Shown here piece by piece: positions 34,171 to 43,925 of a DNA stretch of 64,000 nt. The stretch spans positions 1,488,001-1,552,000 of the forward strand of contig NZ_CP045119.1 of NCBI RefSeq assembly GCF_011492945.1, given 5' to 3'. Numbering within the stretch: the stretch's first letter is position 1; the number at the start of each line of letters is the position of its first letter. Both the position numbers and the translations under genes were made by a program. This stretch comes from Rubrobacter tropicus (GTDB lineage Bacteria > Actinomycetota > Rubrobacteria > Rubrobacterales > Rubrobacteraceae). Under the pieces are notes generated by a model. The model searched no databases. It was not told the origin of the DNA and was given only the letters and a program-made list of their open reading frames with translations.

Positions 34171-36407
34171 ATATCCAGGAGACATACAGCGCCCTCGGCC
34201 TCTCGGATGGCGAGTACGAACGCATCCTGGGGCTTATGGGCCGGGAGCCGAACTACCTGGAACTCTCGCTGTTCTCCGTGATGTGGAGCGAGCATTGCGG
34301 CTACAAGAACTCGCGCCCGCTCCTGCGGCGCTTCCCGAACGAGGGGCCGCGGGTCCTGCAGGGACCCGGCGAGAACGCGGGCGTGGTCGAGGTGGGGGAC
34401 GGGTGGGCGCTCGCGTTCAAGATGGAGAGCCACAACCACCCTTCCGCCGTCGAACCCTACGAGGGGGCTGCTACGGGCGTCGGCGGCATCATCCGCGACA
34501 TCCTGGCGATGGGCGCGCGGCCGGTGGCGCTGCTCGATTCCCTGCGCTTCGGACCGTTGGGGGAGGAGAGGAACCGCTACCTGTTCAGGGAGGTAGTGCG
34601 GGGCATCGGCGGCTACGGGAACGCCGTGGGGGTGCCGACCGTTGGCGGAGAGGTCGAGTTTTCGCCGGCCTACTCGGGGAACCCTCTCGTCAACGCGATG
34701 TGCGTCGGGCTCATCCGGGTCGAGGACCTGATGCGCTCCCGCGCCACGGGCGAGGGGAACGCCGTCGTCCTGCTCGGCTCGAAGACGGGCCGCGACGGCA
34801 TCCACGGGGCCACCTTCGCCTCGGACGAGCTCACCGAGGAGTCCGAGTCCAGGCGCTCGAACGTACAGGTCGGGGACCCGTTCGCCGAGAAGATGCTCAT
34901 AGAGTGCTGCCTGGAGTTGCTCAAGCAGGACTTGCTCGTCTCACTGCAGGATCTCGGGGCCGCCGGCATTACCTCCTCGGCCTCCGAGATGGCCGCGAGT
35001 GGCGGGGTCGGGATCGACATCGAGGTCGAGAAGGTGCCGAGGCGCGAGACGGGGATGGAGCCGTGGGAGGTCATGATCTCCGAGTCCCAGGAACGGATGC
35101 TCGCCGTCGTCGAGCCCGAGAGGGTCGATGAGGCGCTGGCCCTGGCCGAGCGCTACGGCATCGGCGGCACCGTCGTCGGGCGCGTCGCGGGCCACGGCGA
35201 CCTTCGCGTGGTCGAGAACGGCGAGGTCGTGGGAACCGTCCCGGCCGAACACCTCGCCGACGCCCCCGTCTACGAGCGGGAGGTCGTCAGGCCGGCGTAC
35301 CTGGACGAGGTCCAGGAGTTCGACGTGGCGGAGATCCCCGAGCCCGAGGACTACAACGAGGTCTTGCTCAAGATGCTCTCGCATCCGAACCTGCGGTCTC
35401 GCCGGTCCATCTACAGCCAGTACGACCACCAGGTCGGCACGGACACCGTCGTCCTGCCCGGTGCCGACGCCGCCGTCATGCGGATCAAGGGCACGAAGCG
35501 AGGCTTCGCCGTCACCACCGACGGCCGTGGACGCCACTGTTACCTCGACCCTCGCGGCGGCGGGGCGGCCACCGTCGCCGAGGCGTACAGGAACCTCTCG
35601 TGCGTGGGGGCGGAGCCGGTGGCTGTCACCGACTGCCTCAACTTCGGCAGCCCCGAAAAGCGAGCGGGCTACTACCAGCTCGCCGAGTGCATCGAGGGGA
35701 TGTCCGAGGCGTGCGAGGCGTTCGGGACGCCCGTCGTGAGCGGGAACGTCAGCCTCTTCAACGAGACGGACCGGGGACCTATCTACCCGACGCCAACGGT
35801 CGGCATGGTTGGCGTCTTCGAGGACGTGAGTCGTTACGCGACGCCCGGCTTCAAGCGGGAGGGGGACATCGTGGTCGCCATCGGTCGGGGCTGGCGGGCC
35901 TCGCTCGCCGGTTCGGATTACCTGGAGATAGCCAACGAGAGAGCAGTCGGGGTGCCTCCAGCCCCCGACCTGGCCTCCGAGAAAAGGTACGCGGATCTCG
36001 TGCGGCATCTGATATCTGAGGGGATGATAGACACCGCGCACGACGTCTCCGCCGGCGGCGAGATCGTCGCCCTGGCCGAGATGGCGCTCGCGGGCGGCCT
36101 CGGAATAGACTACGAAGAGGTAGAGGTCGAGCCGCTGGTCGGTGGCAAGGGTGGCGGCAGGGCGGACGTGGGGCTGTTCGGCGAAAACGGCCTGAGTTTC
36201 ATCGTCGCCGTGCCGGAAGAGCGGTGGGTCGCCCTGCAAAACGCCTTGCGTGACGTACCCTACGACAGCATCGCCCGCGTGGGCGGCGACCGCCTGATCC
36301 TCCCCGGCCTGATAGACGTCGGAATCGACGAGTTGAGGGAGGCCTACGGACAGGATCTCTTCGGCATCCCGGGCGAGGTCGTTGGCGGATCGGAGGCGGT
36401 CGGATGA
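34167..36407 (+). CDS. purL: FGAM synthase large subunit, probable CTG start
   Basis: ATP-dependent synthetase that converts FGAR and ammonia to FGAM, working with PurS and PurQ. 746 residues, the short PurL type that goes with separate PurS. Blocks in order: [66 protein letters not shown], and [17 protein letters not shown]. No ATG, GTG or TTG lies near the correct N-terminus; the best start is CTG 34167 in CTGA overlapping the purQ stop, with GGAGCGGG before it. Overlaps the cupin gene by ATGA. Confidence 0.93.
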   Translation: MNIQETYSALGLSDGEYERILGLMGREPNYLELSLFSVMWSEHCGYKNSRPLLRRFPNEGPRVLQGPGENAGVVEVGDGWALAFKMESHNHPSAVEPYEGAATGVGGIIRDILAMGARPVALLDSLRFGPLGEERNRYLFREVVRGIGGYGNAVGVPTVGGEVEFSPAYSGNPLVNAMCVGLIRVEDLMRSRATGEGNAVVLLGSKTGRDGIHGATFASDELTEESESRRSNVQVGDPFAEKMLIECCLELLKQDLLVSLQDLGAAGITSSASEMAASGGVGIDIEVEKVPRRETGMEPWEVMISESQERMLAVVEPERVDEALALAERYGIGGTVVGRVAGHGDLRVVENGEVVGTVPAEHLADAPVYEREVVRPAYLDEVQEFDVAEIPEPEDYNEVLLKMLSHPNLRSRRSIYSQYDHQVGTDTVVLPGADAAVMRIKGTKRGFAVTTDGRGRHCYLDPRGGGAATVAEAYRNLSCVGAEPVAVTDCLNFGSPEKRAGYYQLAECIEGMSEACEAFGTPVVSGNVSLFNETDRGPIYPTPTVGMVGVFEDVSRYATPGFKREGDIVVAIGRGWRASLAGSDYLEIANERAVGVPPAPDLASEKRYADLVRHLISEGMIDTAHDVSAGGEIVALAEMALAGGLGIDYEEVEVEPLVGGKGGGRADVGLFGENGLSFIVAVPEERWVALQNALRDVPYDSIARVGGDRLILPGLIDVGIDELREAYGQDLFGIPGEVVGGSEAVG

Positions 36408-36769
36408 ACCCGGAGAAGGTAAACCTTGAGCAGAAGCTCTCGCGCTTCGACGAGCACTGGAGCCCGAAAGTAGTGGGCGAGTTGAACGGGCAGCACGTGA
36501 AGCTGGTGAAGCTTCTGGGAGAGTTCGTCTGGCACCACCACGATGAGGAGGACGAGCTGTTCCTGGTGGTGGGGGGCCGGTTTCGGATGGAGTACCGGGA
36601 TCGGGAAGAGTGGATCGAGCCGGGGGAGTTCGTGGTGGTGCCGCGCGGGGTGGAGCACAGGCCGGTCGCCGAGGAAGAGGCGCACGTTATGCTCTTCGAG
36701 CCGGCTTCTACGGTAAACACCGGGAGCGCCGGCGGCGGGATGACCGTGGCGGATCTGGACAGGATCTAG
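36404..36769 (+). CDS. Cupin-domain protein in the purine operon
   Basis: 121 residues forming a single cupin barrel. [18 protein letters not shown] contains the first metal motif (HHH...E) and [12 protein letters not shown] the second (PxG...H). Cupins of this size include mannose-6-phosphate isomerase-like and sensor proteins; the ligand is unknown. The ATG overlaps the purL stop, and purF starts 10 bases after its end, so it is a true member of the operon. Confidence 0.75.
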   Translation: MNPEKVNLEQKLSRFDEHWSPKVVGELNGQHVKLVKLLGEFVWHHHDEEDELFLVVGGRFRMEYRDREEWIEPGEFVVVPRGVEHRPVAEEEAHVMLFEPASTVNTGSAGGGMTVADLDRI

Positions 36770-36779
36770 GAACCGGAAG

Positions 36780-38240
36780 GTGGACGTTTTGCAGCAGGAC
36801 TACCGCGATACGGACGGCAAGCCGAAGGAGGCGTGCGGGGTCTTCGGGATCTACTCCCGCGAGCTGGCCGGCGAGCTGTCCCAGCGCACGTACTTCGGCC
36901 TCTACGCCCTCCAACACCGGGGCCAGGAGTCGGCCGGCATCGCGATCTCGGACGGCGAGCGGACCACCGCCTTCAGGGACATGGGCCTCGTCTCCCAGGT
37001 CTTCGACGGCCCGCGCCTCGCCGCGTTGGAGTCCGGCCACATCGCCCTCGGCCACGTCCGCTACTCGACGACGGGCTCCGCGTCGTGGGAGAATGCCCAG
37101 CCGGAGTTCGTGGGCCGCGGCGAGGTGAACGTCGCCGTCGCCCACAACGGGAACCTGGTAAACGCGAAGTCCTTGCGGGAGGAGCTGGCCGAGGAGGGGT
37201 TCAAGTTCAACTCGACCTCGGACACGACGTACATCGCGGCGGCGGCGGTGAGGGAGCTGGAGCGCGGCCGCTCCGTCGGGGAGGCGGTGCGGGAGGCGAT
37301 GCACCGGCTGAGCGGTGCCTACTCCGTGGCCATGATCTTCCGGGACAAACTGGTCGCCTTCCGCGACCCGCACGGCTTCCGCCCGCTCGCCATCGGACGG
37401 ATCGACGGCGGATACGCCGTCTCCAGCGAGACGTGCGGCCTGGACATCATAGGCGCCGAGTTCCTGCGCGAGGTGGAACCCGGCGAGGTCGTGGTCATGG
37501 ACGACGACGGGCTCACGAGCTTTCGCTCGGAGAGCCCGCGCCGCGCGTTGTGCGTCTTCGAGTACGTGTACTTCGCCCGGCCGGACTCCCGCTTCGACGG
37601 CAGCGAGGTGGCGGGCAGCCGCCACCGGATGGGGGAGCTGCTCGCGGACGAGGCGCCGGTCGAGGCGGACGTGGTGATCCCGGTTCCAGATTCCGGGATG
37701 ATGGCCGCCATCGGCTATTCGCAGCGGAGCGGCATCCCCTACGCGGAAGGCCTCATAAAGAACCGCTACGTCGGCAGGACGTTTATCCAGCCGTCCGACG
37801 GGATGCGCCAGCTCGGCATCAGGCTGAAACTGAACCCGCTGCCGTCCGTGATCGAGGGCAGGCGGGTCGTCGTGGTCGACGACTCCATCGTGCGCGGGAA
37901 CACTAGCCGCAAGCTCGTCGAACTCCTCTTCGAGGCTGGGGCCAAGGAGGTCCACTTCCGGGTCTCCTCGCCGCCGATCACGGGCCCCTGCTACTACGGC
38001 ATAGACATGGACAGCCCCGATCAGCTCGTCGGCGCCAACTACACGGTGGGGGAGATACGCGAGCAGATCGGGGCAACCACCCTCGCCTACCTCTCCACCG
38101 ACGCGATGGTCGCGGCCACCGAGCAACCGAAGGACCGCCTCTGCCGCGCCTGCTTCGACGGGGAGTACCCGACGACCGGCACCTCCGAGAAGTTCGCCCT
38201 CGAAAACCGGACACACCACGCGACCATCCCGAGCCGGTGA
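36780..38240 (+). CDS. purF: Amidophosphoribosyltransferase
   Basis: Entry step of purine synthesis: PRPP plus glutamine to phosphoribosylamine; the main feedback-controlled enzyme. 486 residues. A short propeptide precedes the N-terminal Cys (EACGVFGIY), which is exposed by processing. YSTTGSASWENAQP is the glutaminase part, and VVVVDDSIVRGNT the PRPP loop. Cys residues near the C-terminus (RLCRACFDG) and the earlier IGAT region suggest the Fe-S type found in Bacillus. GTG 36780. Overlaps the acetyltransferase gene by GTGA. Confidence 0.95.
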   Translation: MDVLQQDYRDTDGKPKEACGVFGIYSRELAGELSQRTYFGLYALQHRGQESAGIAISDGERTTAFRDMGLVSQVFDGPRLAALESGHIALGHVRYSTTGSASWENAQPEFVGRGEVNVAVAHNGNLVNAKSLREELAEEGFKFNSTSDTTYIAAAAVRELERGRSVGEAVREAMHRLSGAYSVAMIFRDKLVAFRDPHGFRPLAIGRIDGGYAVSSETCGLDIIGAEFLREVEPGEVVVMDDDGLTSFRSESPRRALCVFEYVYFARPDSRFDGSEVAGSRHRMGELLADEAPVEADVVIPVPDSGMMAAIGYSQRSGIPYAEGLIKNRYVGRTFIQPSDGMRQLGIRLKLNPLPSVIEGRRVVVVDDSIVRGNTSRKLVELLFEAGAKEVHFRVSSPPITGPCYYGIDMDSPDQLVGANYTVGEIREQIGATTLAYLSTDAMVAATEQPKDRLCRACFDGEYPTTGTSEKFALENRTHHATIPSR

Positions 38241-38722
38241 CGCCCGCGACCGCCAAGACCCTCACCATCCGCCGCTACCGGCCGGGCGACCGCGAGGCCG
38301 TGCGTAACCTGCACGACGAAGCCCTGAACGAGGTGGGCGCCCACCTCGGGAGCGGACCGTGGGACGAAGACCTCGACGCCATCGAATCCGTCTACCTGGA
38401 GGGCGGCGGCGAGTTCCTCGTCGGCACCCTCGAAGGGAAGGTCGTCGCGATGGGCGCGTTGCTGCGCACCTCGGACGAACGGGCCCAGGTGACGCGCATG
38501 AGGGTCTCCCCGAACCTCCAGGGAAGGGGCATCGGCCAGGAACTTCTCGACAGGCTCCACGGCCGCGCCGCCGAGCTCGGCTACGCATCACTCCACCTGG
38601 ATACCACCGCGCAGCAGGTGGCCGCCCAACGCCTCTACGAGAAGAACGGCTACCGGGAGACGGGCCGGGGGACGGTCGGGCCGTTCCGTTGCCTCTACTA
38701 CGAGAGGGAGACCGGTGCCTGA
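38237..38722 (+). CDS. GNAT-family N-acetyltransferase
   Basis: 161 residues. The acetyl-CoA pyrophosphate loop is VSPNLQGRGIGQELL (about residues 92-106), and the AAQRLYEKNGYRETGRG end is typical for GNAT proteins. The acceptor (an amine on a small molecule or protein) is unknown. It overlaps purF on one side (GTGA) and purM on the other (GTGCCTGA). Acetylation of a purine enzyme or product is a guess from position only. Confidence 0.82.
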   Translation: MTPATAKTLTIRRYRPGDREAVRNLHDEALNEVGAHLGSGPWDEDLDAIESVYLEGGGEFLVGTLEGKVVAMGALLRTSDERAQVTRMRVSPNLQGRGIGQELLDRLHGRAAELGYASLHLDTTAQQVAAQRLYEKNGYRETGRGTVGPFRCLYYERETGA

Positions 38723-39737
38723 AGGTCCGGGTTCCTACGAGTCTGCCGGGGTCTCCATCGAGCGCGGGGAGCGGGCCGTGGACCTCATGCGCTCGGCCGT
38801 CGAGAGGACCCAGGGCCGGGAGGTGATCGGGGGCGCCGGCGGCTTCGCCGGCCTCTACGCCCTCGCCGGCCTCAGAGAACCCGTACTCGCCTCCACTATC
38901 GACGGCATAGGCACGAAGGTTCTAGTCGCCAGGCATCTCGAACGCTACGATTCTCTGGGTGCTGACATCGTGAACCACTGCGCGAACGACGTGCTCGCCA
39001 CGGGCGCACGCCCCCTCTTCTTCCTGGACTACGTGGGGACGGGCAGGCTCGACCCGGAGGCCGTCGCGGCGCTGGTTCGGGGGGCGGCGGAGGCGTGCGG
39101 CGAACTCGGGATCTCTCTTATAGGAGGAGAGACGGCCGAGATGCCTGGCCTCTACGGCGAGGGGGACTTCGACGTGGTCGGCGTGTGCACCGGGGCCTGC
39201 GAGCGCGGGGACGTCGTTACCGGGGAGGGCGTGCGTCCGGGGGGCGCCGTGATCGGGCTCCCGAGCAGCGGCCTCCACACCAACGGCTACACCCTCGCCC
39301 GCAAGGTCTTGCAGGACGCGGGACTCTCGTACGACGACGCGCCGCGGTCGCTGGGCCGCACCGTCGGCGAGGCGTACCTGGAGCCGCACCGGGCCTACGT
39401 CGGCGAGATCCTGGCCCTGCGCGAAGAGCTGGAGGTAAGGGGGATGGCGCACATCACCGGGGGCGGGCTCGTCGGGAACCTGCCCCGCGCGCTCGGCGGC
39501 CTGGGCGCGGAGCTTGATGCTGGCTCCTGGCAGGAGCCGCCGGTGTTCGGACTTATAAGATCCCTCGGCAACGTCCCCGAGGACGAGATGCGTCGCGTCT
39601 TCAACCTCGGCGTCGGCTTCTGCGCGGTAGTCGCCCCGGATGGTGTCGAAAAGGCCGTCGAGGCGCTCCGGACCGCCGGACGCGCGGCGTGGAAGATAGG
39701 TACCGTCGTCGAAGAGCCGGGCGTCCGGTTTGCCTGA
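38715..39737 (+). CDS. purM: Phosphoribosylformylglycinamidine cyclo-ligase (AIR synthetase)
   Basis: Closes the imidazole ring: FGAM plus ATP to AIR. 340 residues in the PurM/PurL/SelD fold. GVSIERGERAVDLM, TIDGIGTKVLVA, DIVNHCANDVLATGARPLFFLDY, and GGETAEMPGLY are the expected blocks. GTG 38715. Overlaps purN by 8 bases (TTGCCTGA). Confidence 0.95.
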   Translation: MPEGPGSYESAGVSIERGERAVDLMRSAVERTQGREVIGGAGGFAGLYALAGLREPVLASTIDGIGTKVLVARHLERYDSLGADIVNHCANDVLATGARPLFFLDYVGTGRLDPEAVAALVRGAAEACGELGISLIGGETAEMPGLYGEGDFDVVGVCTGACERGDVVTGEGVRPGGAVIGLPSSGLHTNGYTLARKVLQDAGLSYDDAPRSLGRTVGEAYLEPHRAYVGEILALREELEVRGMAHITGGGLVGNLPRALGGLGAELDAGSWQEPPVFGLIRSLGNVPEDEMRRVFNLGVGFCAVVAPDGVEKAVEALRTAGRAAWKIGTVVEEPGVRFA

Positions 39738-40311
39738 GGAGTTGCCGCAGGGCTCCCGCTTCGCGGTGCTCGCCTCGGGGTCCGGGTCGAACCTCCAGGC
39801 CCTGCTCGACGCCTACCCCGCGAACGTCGCGGTGGTGGCCGGGGACAAACGGGACGCCTTCGCCTTCGAGCGGGCGCGGCGGGCCGGCATCCCGGCTGAA
39901 CACGTGGACCCAACAGGCTACACGAGCAGGGACGACTTCGACCGGGAACTCGCCGAACGGGTGGCGGCCCACGACGTGGAGTTGGTGGTAGGCGCCGGGT
40001 ACATGCGCGTCCTCTCGCCCGCTTTTTTGGAGCTCTTCCCTGCTGTCCTAAACGTGCACCCGTCGCTGCTGCCCGAGTTCCGGGGGTTGCGTGCCGTGGA
40101 GCGGGCGCTCGAGGCGGGGGTCGCCGAGACGGGCGTTACGGTCCACTTCATGGTCGAGGAGGTGGACGCCGGGCCGGTCGTTGCGCAGGAGGCGGTGCCG
40201 GTCTTGCCGGGGGAGACGAAGGAGAGCCTGCTGGAGCGGCTGCACCCGGTCGAGCACAGGCTGCTCGTGCGGGCGGTCGCTGACTTTTTCTGGGGAAAGG
40301 TGGCTGTATGA
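39730..40311 (+). CDS. purN: Phosphoribosylglycinamide formyltransferase
   Basis: Transfers a formyl group from 10-formyl-tetrahydrofolate to GAR. 193 residues. ASGSGSNLQALLDA is the phosphate loop; NVHPSLLPEFRG holds the catalytic Asn and His, and VDAGPVVAQEAV the Asp. TTG 39730 overlapping the purM stop is the only start compatible with the N-terminus. Overlaps purH by ATGA. Confidence 0.94.
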   Translation: MPEELPQGSRFAVLASGSGSNLQALLDAYPANVAVVAGDKRDAFAFERARRAGIPAEHVDPTGYTSRDDFDRELAERVAAHDVELVVGAGYMRVLSPAFLELFPAVLNVHPSLLPEFRGLRAVERALEAGVAETGVTVHFMVEEVDAGPVVAQEAVPVLPGETKESLLERLHPVEHRLLVRAVADFFWGKVAV

Positions 40312-41846
40312 AGCGTAGGGCGCTGGTGTCGGTCTCGGACAAGCGCGGGGTCGCCGCGTTCGCGCGCAAGCTCTCGTCTTTAGGGTTCGAGATCATCTCG
40401 ACCGGCGGCACCGCTAAAGCCCTCGAAGAATCTCGTATCCCCGTGGTCCAGGTCTCCGAAATAACCGGCGCCCCGGAGATGCTCGACGGGAGGGTAAAGA
40501 CGCTCCACCCCAAGATCCACGGCGGCATCCTCGCCGACCTCGAAAACCCCGACCACGTAACCCAACTCGTCGAACACGACATAGGCCCCATAGACCTCGT
40601 CTGCATAAACCTCTACCCCTTCGAGGAGACGGTGGCCGCCGACCCCTCGGAGAAAGAGGCGATAGAGCAGATAGACGTCGGCGGACCCGCGATGCTCCGC
40701 GCCGCCGCCAAGAACTTCAAGAGCGTCACGGTGGTCCCCTCGTCCTCGTTCTACAACGAGGTCATCTCGGAGCTCGAAAACGAGGGGCAGGTCTCCGAAG
40801 AGACCCGCCGCCGGCTCGCGCTGGCAGCGTTCCGCAGGACCGCGCAGTACGACGCGGCGATCTCCGGGTGGCTCGCGGTCCAGGCGGGGGACCACGACGA
40901 GTTCCCGGAGCGGAGATTTGTCCGGTACGAGAAGGTGTCGTCCCTGCGTTACGGCGAGAACCCGCATCAGAAGGCGGCCTACTACGCGGAAGAGGGGGAG
41001 GAGCATCTGCTCTCCGGGGTGGAGAAGTTGCAGGGGAAGGAGATCTCCTTCAACAACCTCTACGACCTCGACGCCGCCAGGACCTTGCTCTCAGATCTCA
41101 CGGAACTCGAGGCGCCCGCCGCGGCTGTGATCGTCAAGCACGCCAACCCTTGCGGCGCGGCGGTAGGCGATTCCCTGGTTGAGGCGTACCGCAAGGCGCT
41201 CGCCTCCGACCCGCTCTCCGCTTTCGGTGGCATAGTGGCCCTTAGCGGCGAGGTCGATGGGGGGTTGGCGGCGGAGATCTCGAAGGTCTTCACGGAGATA
41301 CTGGCCGCGCCGGGCTTCACCCCTGAGGCCAGGGAGGTCTTCTCCGCGAAACCGAGCGTGCGCGTCCTGAAAGCCGGTTCGCTCGCGCGTCCTGCGCTCT
41401 CGTCCAAGAGCGTAACCGGCGGCGTGCTCCTGCAGGAGGCCGACGCCCTCGAGGGCGGCTCGGAGTACAGGGTGGTAACCGAGAAGCGGCCCTCGACCGA
41501 ACAGATGGACGACCTGCTCTTCGCCTGGCGCGTCGCCCGCACCGTGAAGAGCAACGCCATAGTCCTCGTCAAAGACGGGGCGACGGTTGGGATCGGGGCG
41601 GGCCAGATGAGCCGGGTTGACTCCTCGGAGATAGCCGCCAAGAAGGCGGGGGACGGGGCGGTAGGGTCGGTGGCCGCAAGCGACGCCTTCTTCCCCTTCG
41701 CCGACGGGGTCGAGGCGCTCGCCAGAGACGGCGTCGCCGCCGTAATACAGCCGGGCGGGTCCGTCCGGGACGAGGAGGTCGTCGCGGCGGCGAACAGGCT
41801 CGGGCTGGCGATGGTCTTCACCGGCCGCAGGCACTTCAACCACTAG
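40308..41846 (+). CDS. purH: Bifunctional AICAR formyltransferase / IMP cyclohydrolase
   Basis: Last two steps to IMP. 512 residues: an N-terminal MGS-like cyclohydrolase domain (KRRALVSVSDKRG... to about 195; STGGTAKALEE, GRVKTLHPKIHGGIL) and a C-terminal transformylase domain with the Lys-His-x-Asn-Pro-Cys-Gly motif (VKHANPCGAAV) and SDAFFPFADGVE. Ends RRHFNH as usual. ATG 40308. Final pur gene of the operon. Confidence 0.96.
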   Translation: MKRRALVSVSDKRGVAAFARKLSSLGFEIISTGGTAKALEESRIPVVQVSEITGAPEMLDGRVKTLHPKIHGGILADLENPDHVTQLVEHDIGPIDLVCINLYPFEETVAADPSEKEAIEQIDVGGPAMLRAAAKNFKSVTVVPSSSFYNEVISELENEGQVSEETRRRLALAAFRRTAQYDAAISGWLAVQAGDHDEFPERRFVRYEKVSSLRYGENPHQKAAYYAEEGEEHLLSGVEKLQGKEISFNNLYDLDAARTLLSDLTELEAPAAAVIVKHANPCGAAVGDSLVEAYRKALASDPLSAFGGIVALSGEVDGGLAAEISKVFTEILAAPGFTPEAREVFSAKPSVRVLKAGSLARPALSSKSVTGGVLLQEADALEGGSEYRVVTEKRPSTEQMDDLLFAWRVARTVKSNAIVLVKDGATVGIGAGQMSRVDSSEIAAKKAGDGAVGSVAASDAFFPFADGVEALARDGVAAVIQPGGSVRDEEVVAAANRLGLAMVFTGRRHFNH

Positions 41847-41850
41847 GCCC

Positions 41851-42312
41851 GTGGAGCGGCGGCCAGACAGGGAGAGGCAGGGGCCGCGGCCGGCGAGGTT
41901 CATAGACCTGGCCGAGCGGGGCGCCTACTACGGGGTTGCGCTCTTCCTGCTCGCGACAATCGTCATGGTCTTCGTCTCCGCCGTCGTCAGCCTCACGGAG
42001 GTCTTGGAGCTCGGGCCGCTAGAGACCGCCCTGGAGGTATTGGACAAGGTGCTCCTGATCTTCATCTTCGCCGAGCTCCTCGGGACCATAGGCACCATCG
42101 TGAGGGAGCGGGAGGTCACGGCGGAACCCTTCCTCCTGATCGGCCTGATAGCCGTAGTCAGGCGCATCCTGGCCGTCACCGCCTCCATAGAGCAGAACCT
42201 CGGCACGCCCCGGTTCGAAAGCCTGATCCTCGAGCTCGGCGTCCTGACCGTTCTGGTCCTCGCGCTGGCCGGCGCCCTCCTCATCACCCGCCGCGCAGAC
42301 AGGGCCGGGTAA
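41851..42312 (+). CDS. PsiE-family membrane protein
   Basis: 153 residues with four hydrophobic segments (about 24-48, 64-82, 88-108 and 127-147). The layout and EREVTAEPFLLIGLIAVVRRIL, between spans 2 and 3, match phosphate-starvation-inducible PsiE-like proteins. Function is not established in the family. GTG 41851 is 5 bases after purH, so it is likely the tail of the purine operon. Confidence 0.65.
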   Translation: MERRPDRERQGPRPARFIDLAERGAYYGVALFLLATIVMVFVSAVVSLTEVLELGPLETALEVLDKVLLIFIFAELLGTIGTIVREREVTAEPFLLIGLIAVVRRILAVTASIEQNLGTPRFESLILELGVLTVLVLALAGALLITRRADRAG

Positions 42313-42339
42313 ACCCGCGACCCCGTCCCGAAGCGATTG

Positions 42340-42477
42340 CAGAGCCGTCAGCTATCAGCCCGCTATGGCCTGCCCCGCAGGCCTCCGCTTTCAGCCATCA
42401 GCTTTTGCTCTTGCTGAAAGCTTACCGCTGACGGCTGAGAGCGGAGGCGAAGCCGAAGCGGGCTGAGGGCTGACAGC
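42340..42477. repeat. Dispersed hairpin repeat, copy R6
   Basis: Begins with GTCAGCTATCAGCCCGC and ends with GGCTGAGGGCTGACAGC; internal segments CCTCCGCTTTCAGCC and GGCTGAGAGCGGAGG are also inverted. It lies between the convergent psiE-like gene and the UDP-glucose dehydrogenase gene. Confidence 0.7.
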
Positions 42478-42500
42478 GCGATTCGCTGAAAGCGAATCGC
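42478..42500. terminator. Strong 10-bp hairpin between convergent genes
   Basis: GCGATTCGCT-GAA-AGCGAATCGC, perfect 10-bp stem with a GAA loop, one base beyond the dehydrogenase stop. It has the same GAA loop as the hairpins in R3. No T run on either side, so it may act as an RNA-stability or Rho-type barrier. Confidence 0.5.
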
Positions 42501-42501
42501 T

Positions 42502-43902
42502 TCAGCGTCCGAACCCTCGGTAGAGGAGGCCGGCGGCCCGGACCGCGTCCGGGTCGAGGGTGTTGCGTCCGTCCACGAGTAGCCCGGGGTCGTCCATTAG
42601 TGAGGCGGCGCGTTCGAGGTCCAGGTTCCGGACCTCCTCCCACTCGGTCACTACCACCGCCGCGTGCGCCCCGGCGAGGGCCTCGTAGGGGTCGAAGACC
42701 ACCCGGAGTCCTGGTGAGAGCCTGGCCGCGGCCTTCCCCGCGACGGGGTCGTAGCCCACGACGCGGGCCCCCAGCGAGTCGAGCTCTCCGGCTATCCGCA
42801 GGCTCGGGGCTTCCCGGAGGTCGTCCGTGTTCGGTTTAAAGGCGAGGCCCAGCAGGGCGATGCGCTTGCCCTTGAGGGTGTGGAGGTCGTGCTGGAGCTT
42901 CGAGATCACCCTCCGGCGCTGGCGCTCGTTGACGGCGACCGTGGCGTCGAGGAGGACGGGCTCGTAGTCGTACTCGCGGGCGACGGAGCGCAGGGCCGCG
43001 ACGTCCTTCGGGAAGCAGGAGCCGCCCCAACCGACGCCGGCCCCGAGGAAACGCGGGCCGATGCGTTCGTCGAGGCCGATGCCGGCGGCGACGTTCGCGA
43101 CGTCCGCGCCGACGAGCTCGCAGAGGTTCGAGACCTCGTTTATGAAGCTGATCTTGGTAGCCAGGAAAGCGTTCGCGGCGTATTTGATCATCTCCGCGCT
43201 GGCAAGGTCCGTGACGACGAGCGGCACCGACACCTTGGGGCGTGGGTCGAGGTCCGTCGGGAAGCTCTGGGCTATGATCGGGTCGTAGAGGGAGCGCATC
43301 GCTTCCAGGGCCTCGCGCGAGTCGGCGCCGAGCACGATCCTGTCGGGAAAGAGCGAGTCGTAGAGCGCGTTCCCCTCCCTCAGGAACTCGGGGTTGGAGA
43401 CCACCCGGAACTCCGCCGGCTCTCCGGCGCCTCCGGCCTCGTCTATGCCGTCGCAGACCAGCATGGAGACGTAGTCCCCGCTCCCCACGGGCACCGTGCT
43501 CTTGTTGACTATAAGGAGCGGCTTCTCCCTTGGCGCGGCCGCGAGCACGCTACCTATGCTCTTCGCGACCGCCGCCACGTTGGAGAGGTCGGCAGAGCCG
43601 TCCTCGCCCTGCGGGGTATCCACCGCGATAAACACGACGTCCGCCGCGCGCACGACCTCCCGAAGCCCCCCGGGCCCGGTGAAAAAGAGCGTGCCGCGCC
43701 GCGCGTTGCGGACTACCATCTCCTCGAGGCCCGGCTCGTAGATAGGAACCCGGCCCGCGGACAGCTGCGCCACGCGGTCCTCGTCCCGGTCCACGCACGT
43801 TACCCTGTGCCCGATCTGGGCCAGGCACGCCCCCGTCACGAGCCCGACGTACCCGGCCCCTATGACCCCGACTTTGAACTCTTCTACCAAATCAGCCAGC
43901 AC
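42502..43902 (-). CDS. UDP-glucose 6-dehydrogenase
   Basis: Oxidises UDP-glucose to UDP-glucuronate with NAD+, supplying uronic acid for an envelope polysaccharide. 466 residues. N-terminal Rossmann motif VGVIGAGYVGLVTGACLA, catalytic Cys in GWGGSCFPKDVAAL, and GLAFKPNTDDLREAPS in the UDP-binding domain. GTG 43902 (with GAAAG before it) is the start chosen. It lies downstream of the sulfotransferase genes on the same strand and is the last gene of the glycan cluster. Confidence 0.9.
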   Translation of the reverse strand: MLADLVEEFKVGVIGAGYVGLVTGACLAQIGHRVTCVDRDEDRVAQLSAGRVPIYEPGLEEMVVRNARRGTLFFTGPGGLREVVRAADVVFIAVDTPQGEDGSADLSNVAAVAKSIGSVLAAAPREKPLLIVNKSTVPVGSGDYVSMLVCDGIDEAGGAGEPAEFRVVSNPEFLREGNALYDSLFPDRIVLGADSREALEAMRSLYDPIIAQSFPTDLDPRPKVSVPLVVTDLASAEMIKYAANAFLATKISFINEVSNLCELVGADVANVAAGIGLDERIGPRFLGAGVGWGGSCFPKDVAALRSVAREYDYEPVLLDATVAVNERQRRRVISKLQHDLHTLKGKRIALLGLAFKPNTDDLREAPSLRIAGELDSLGARVVGYDPVAGKAAARLSPGLRVVFDPYEALAGAHAAVVVTEWEEVRNLDLERAASLMDDPGLLVDGRNTLDPDAVRAAGLLYRGFGR

Positions 43903-43925
43903 CTTTCGCGCATCGCTCCATAAGT

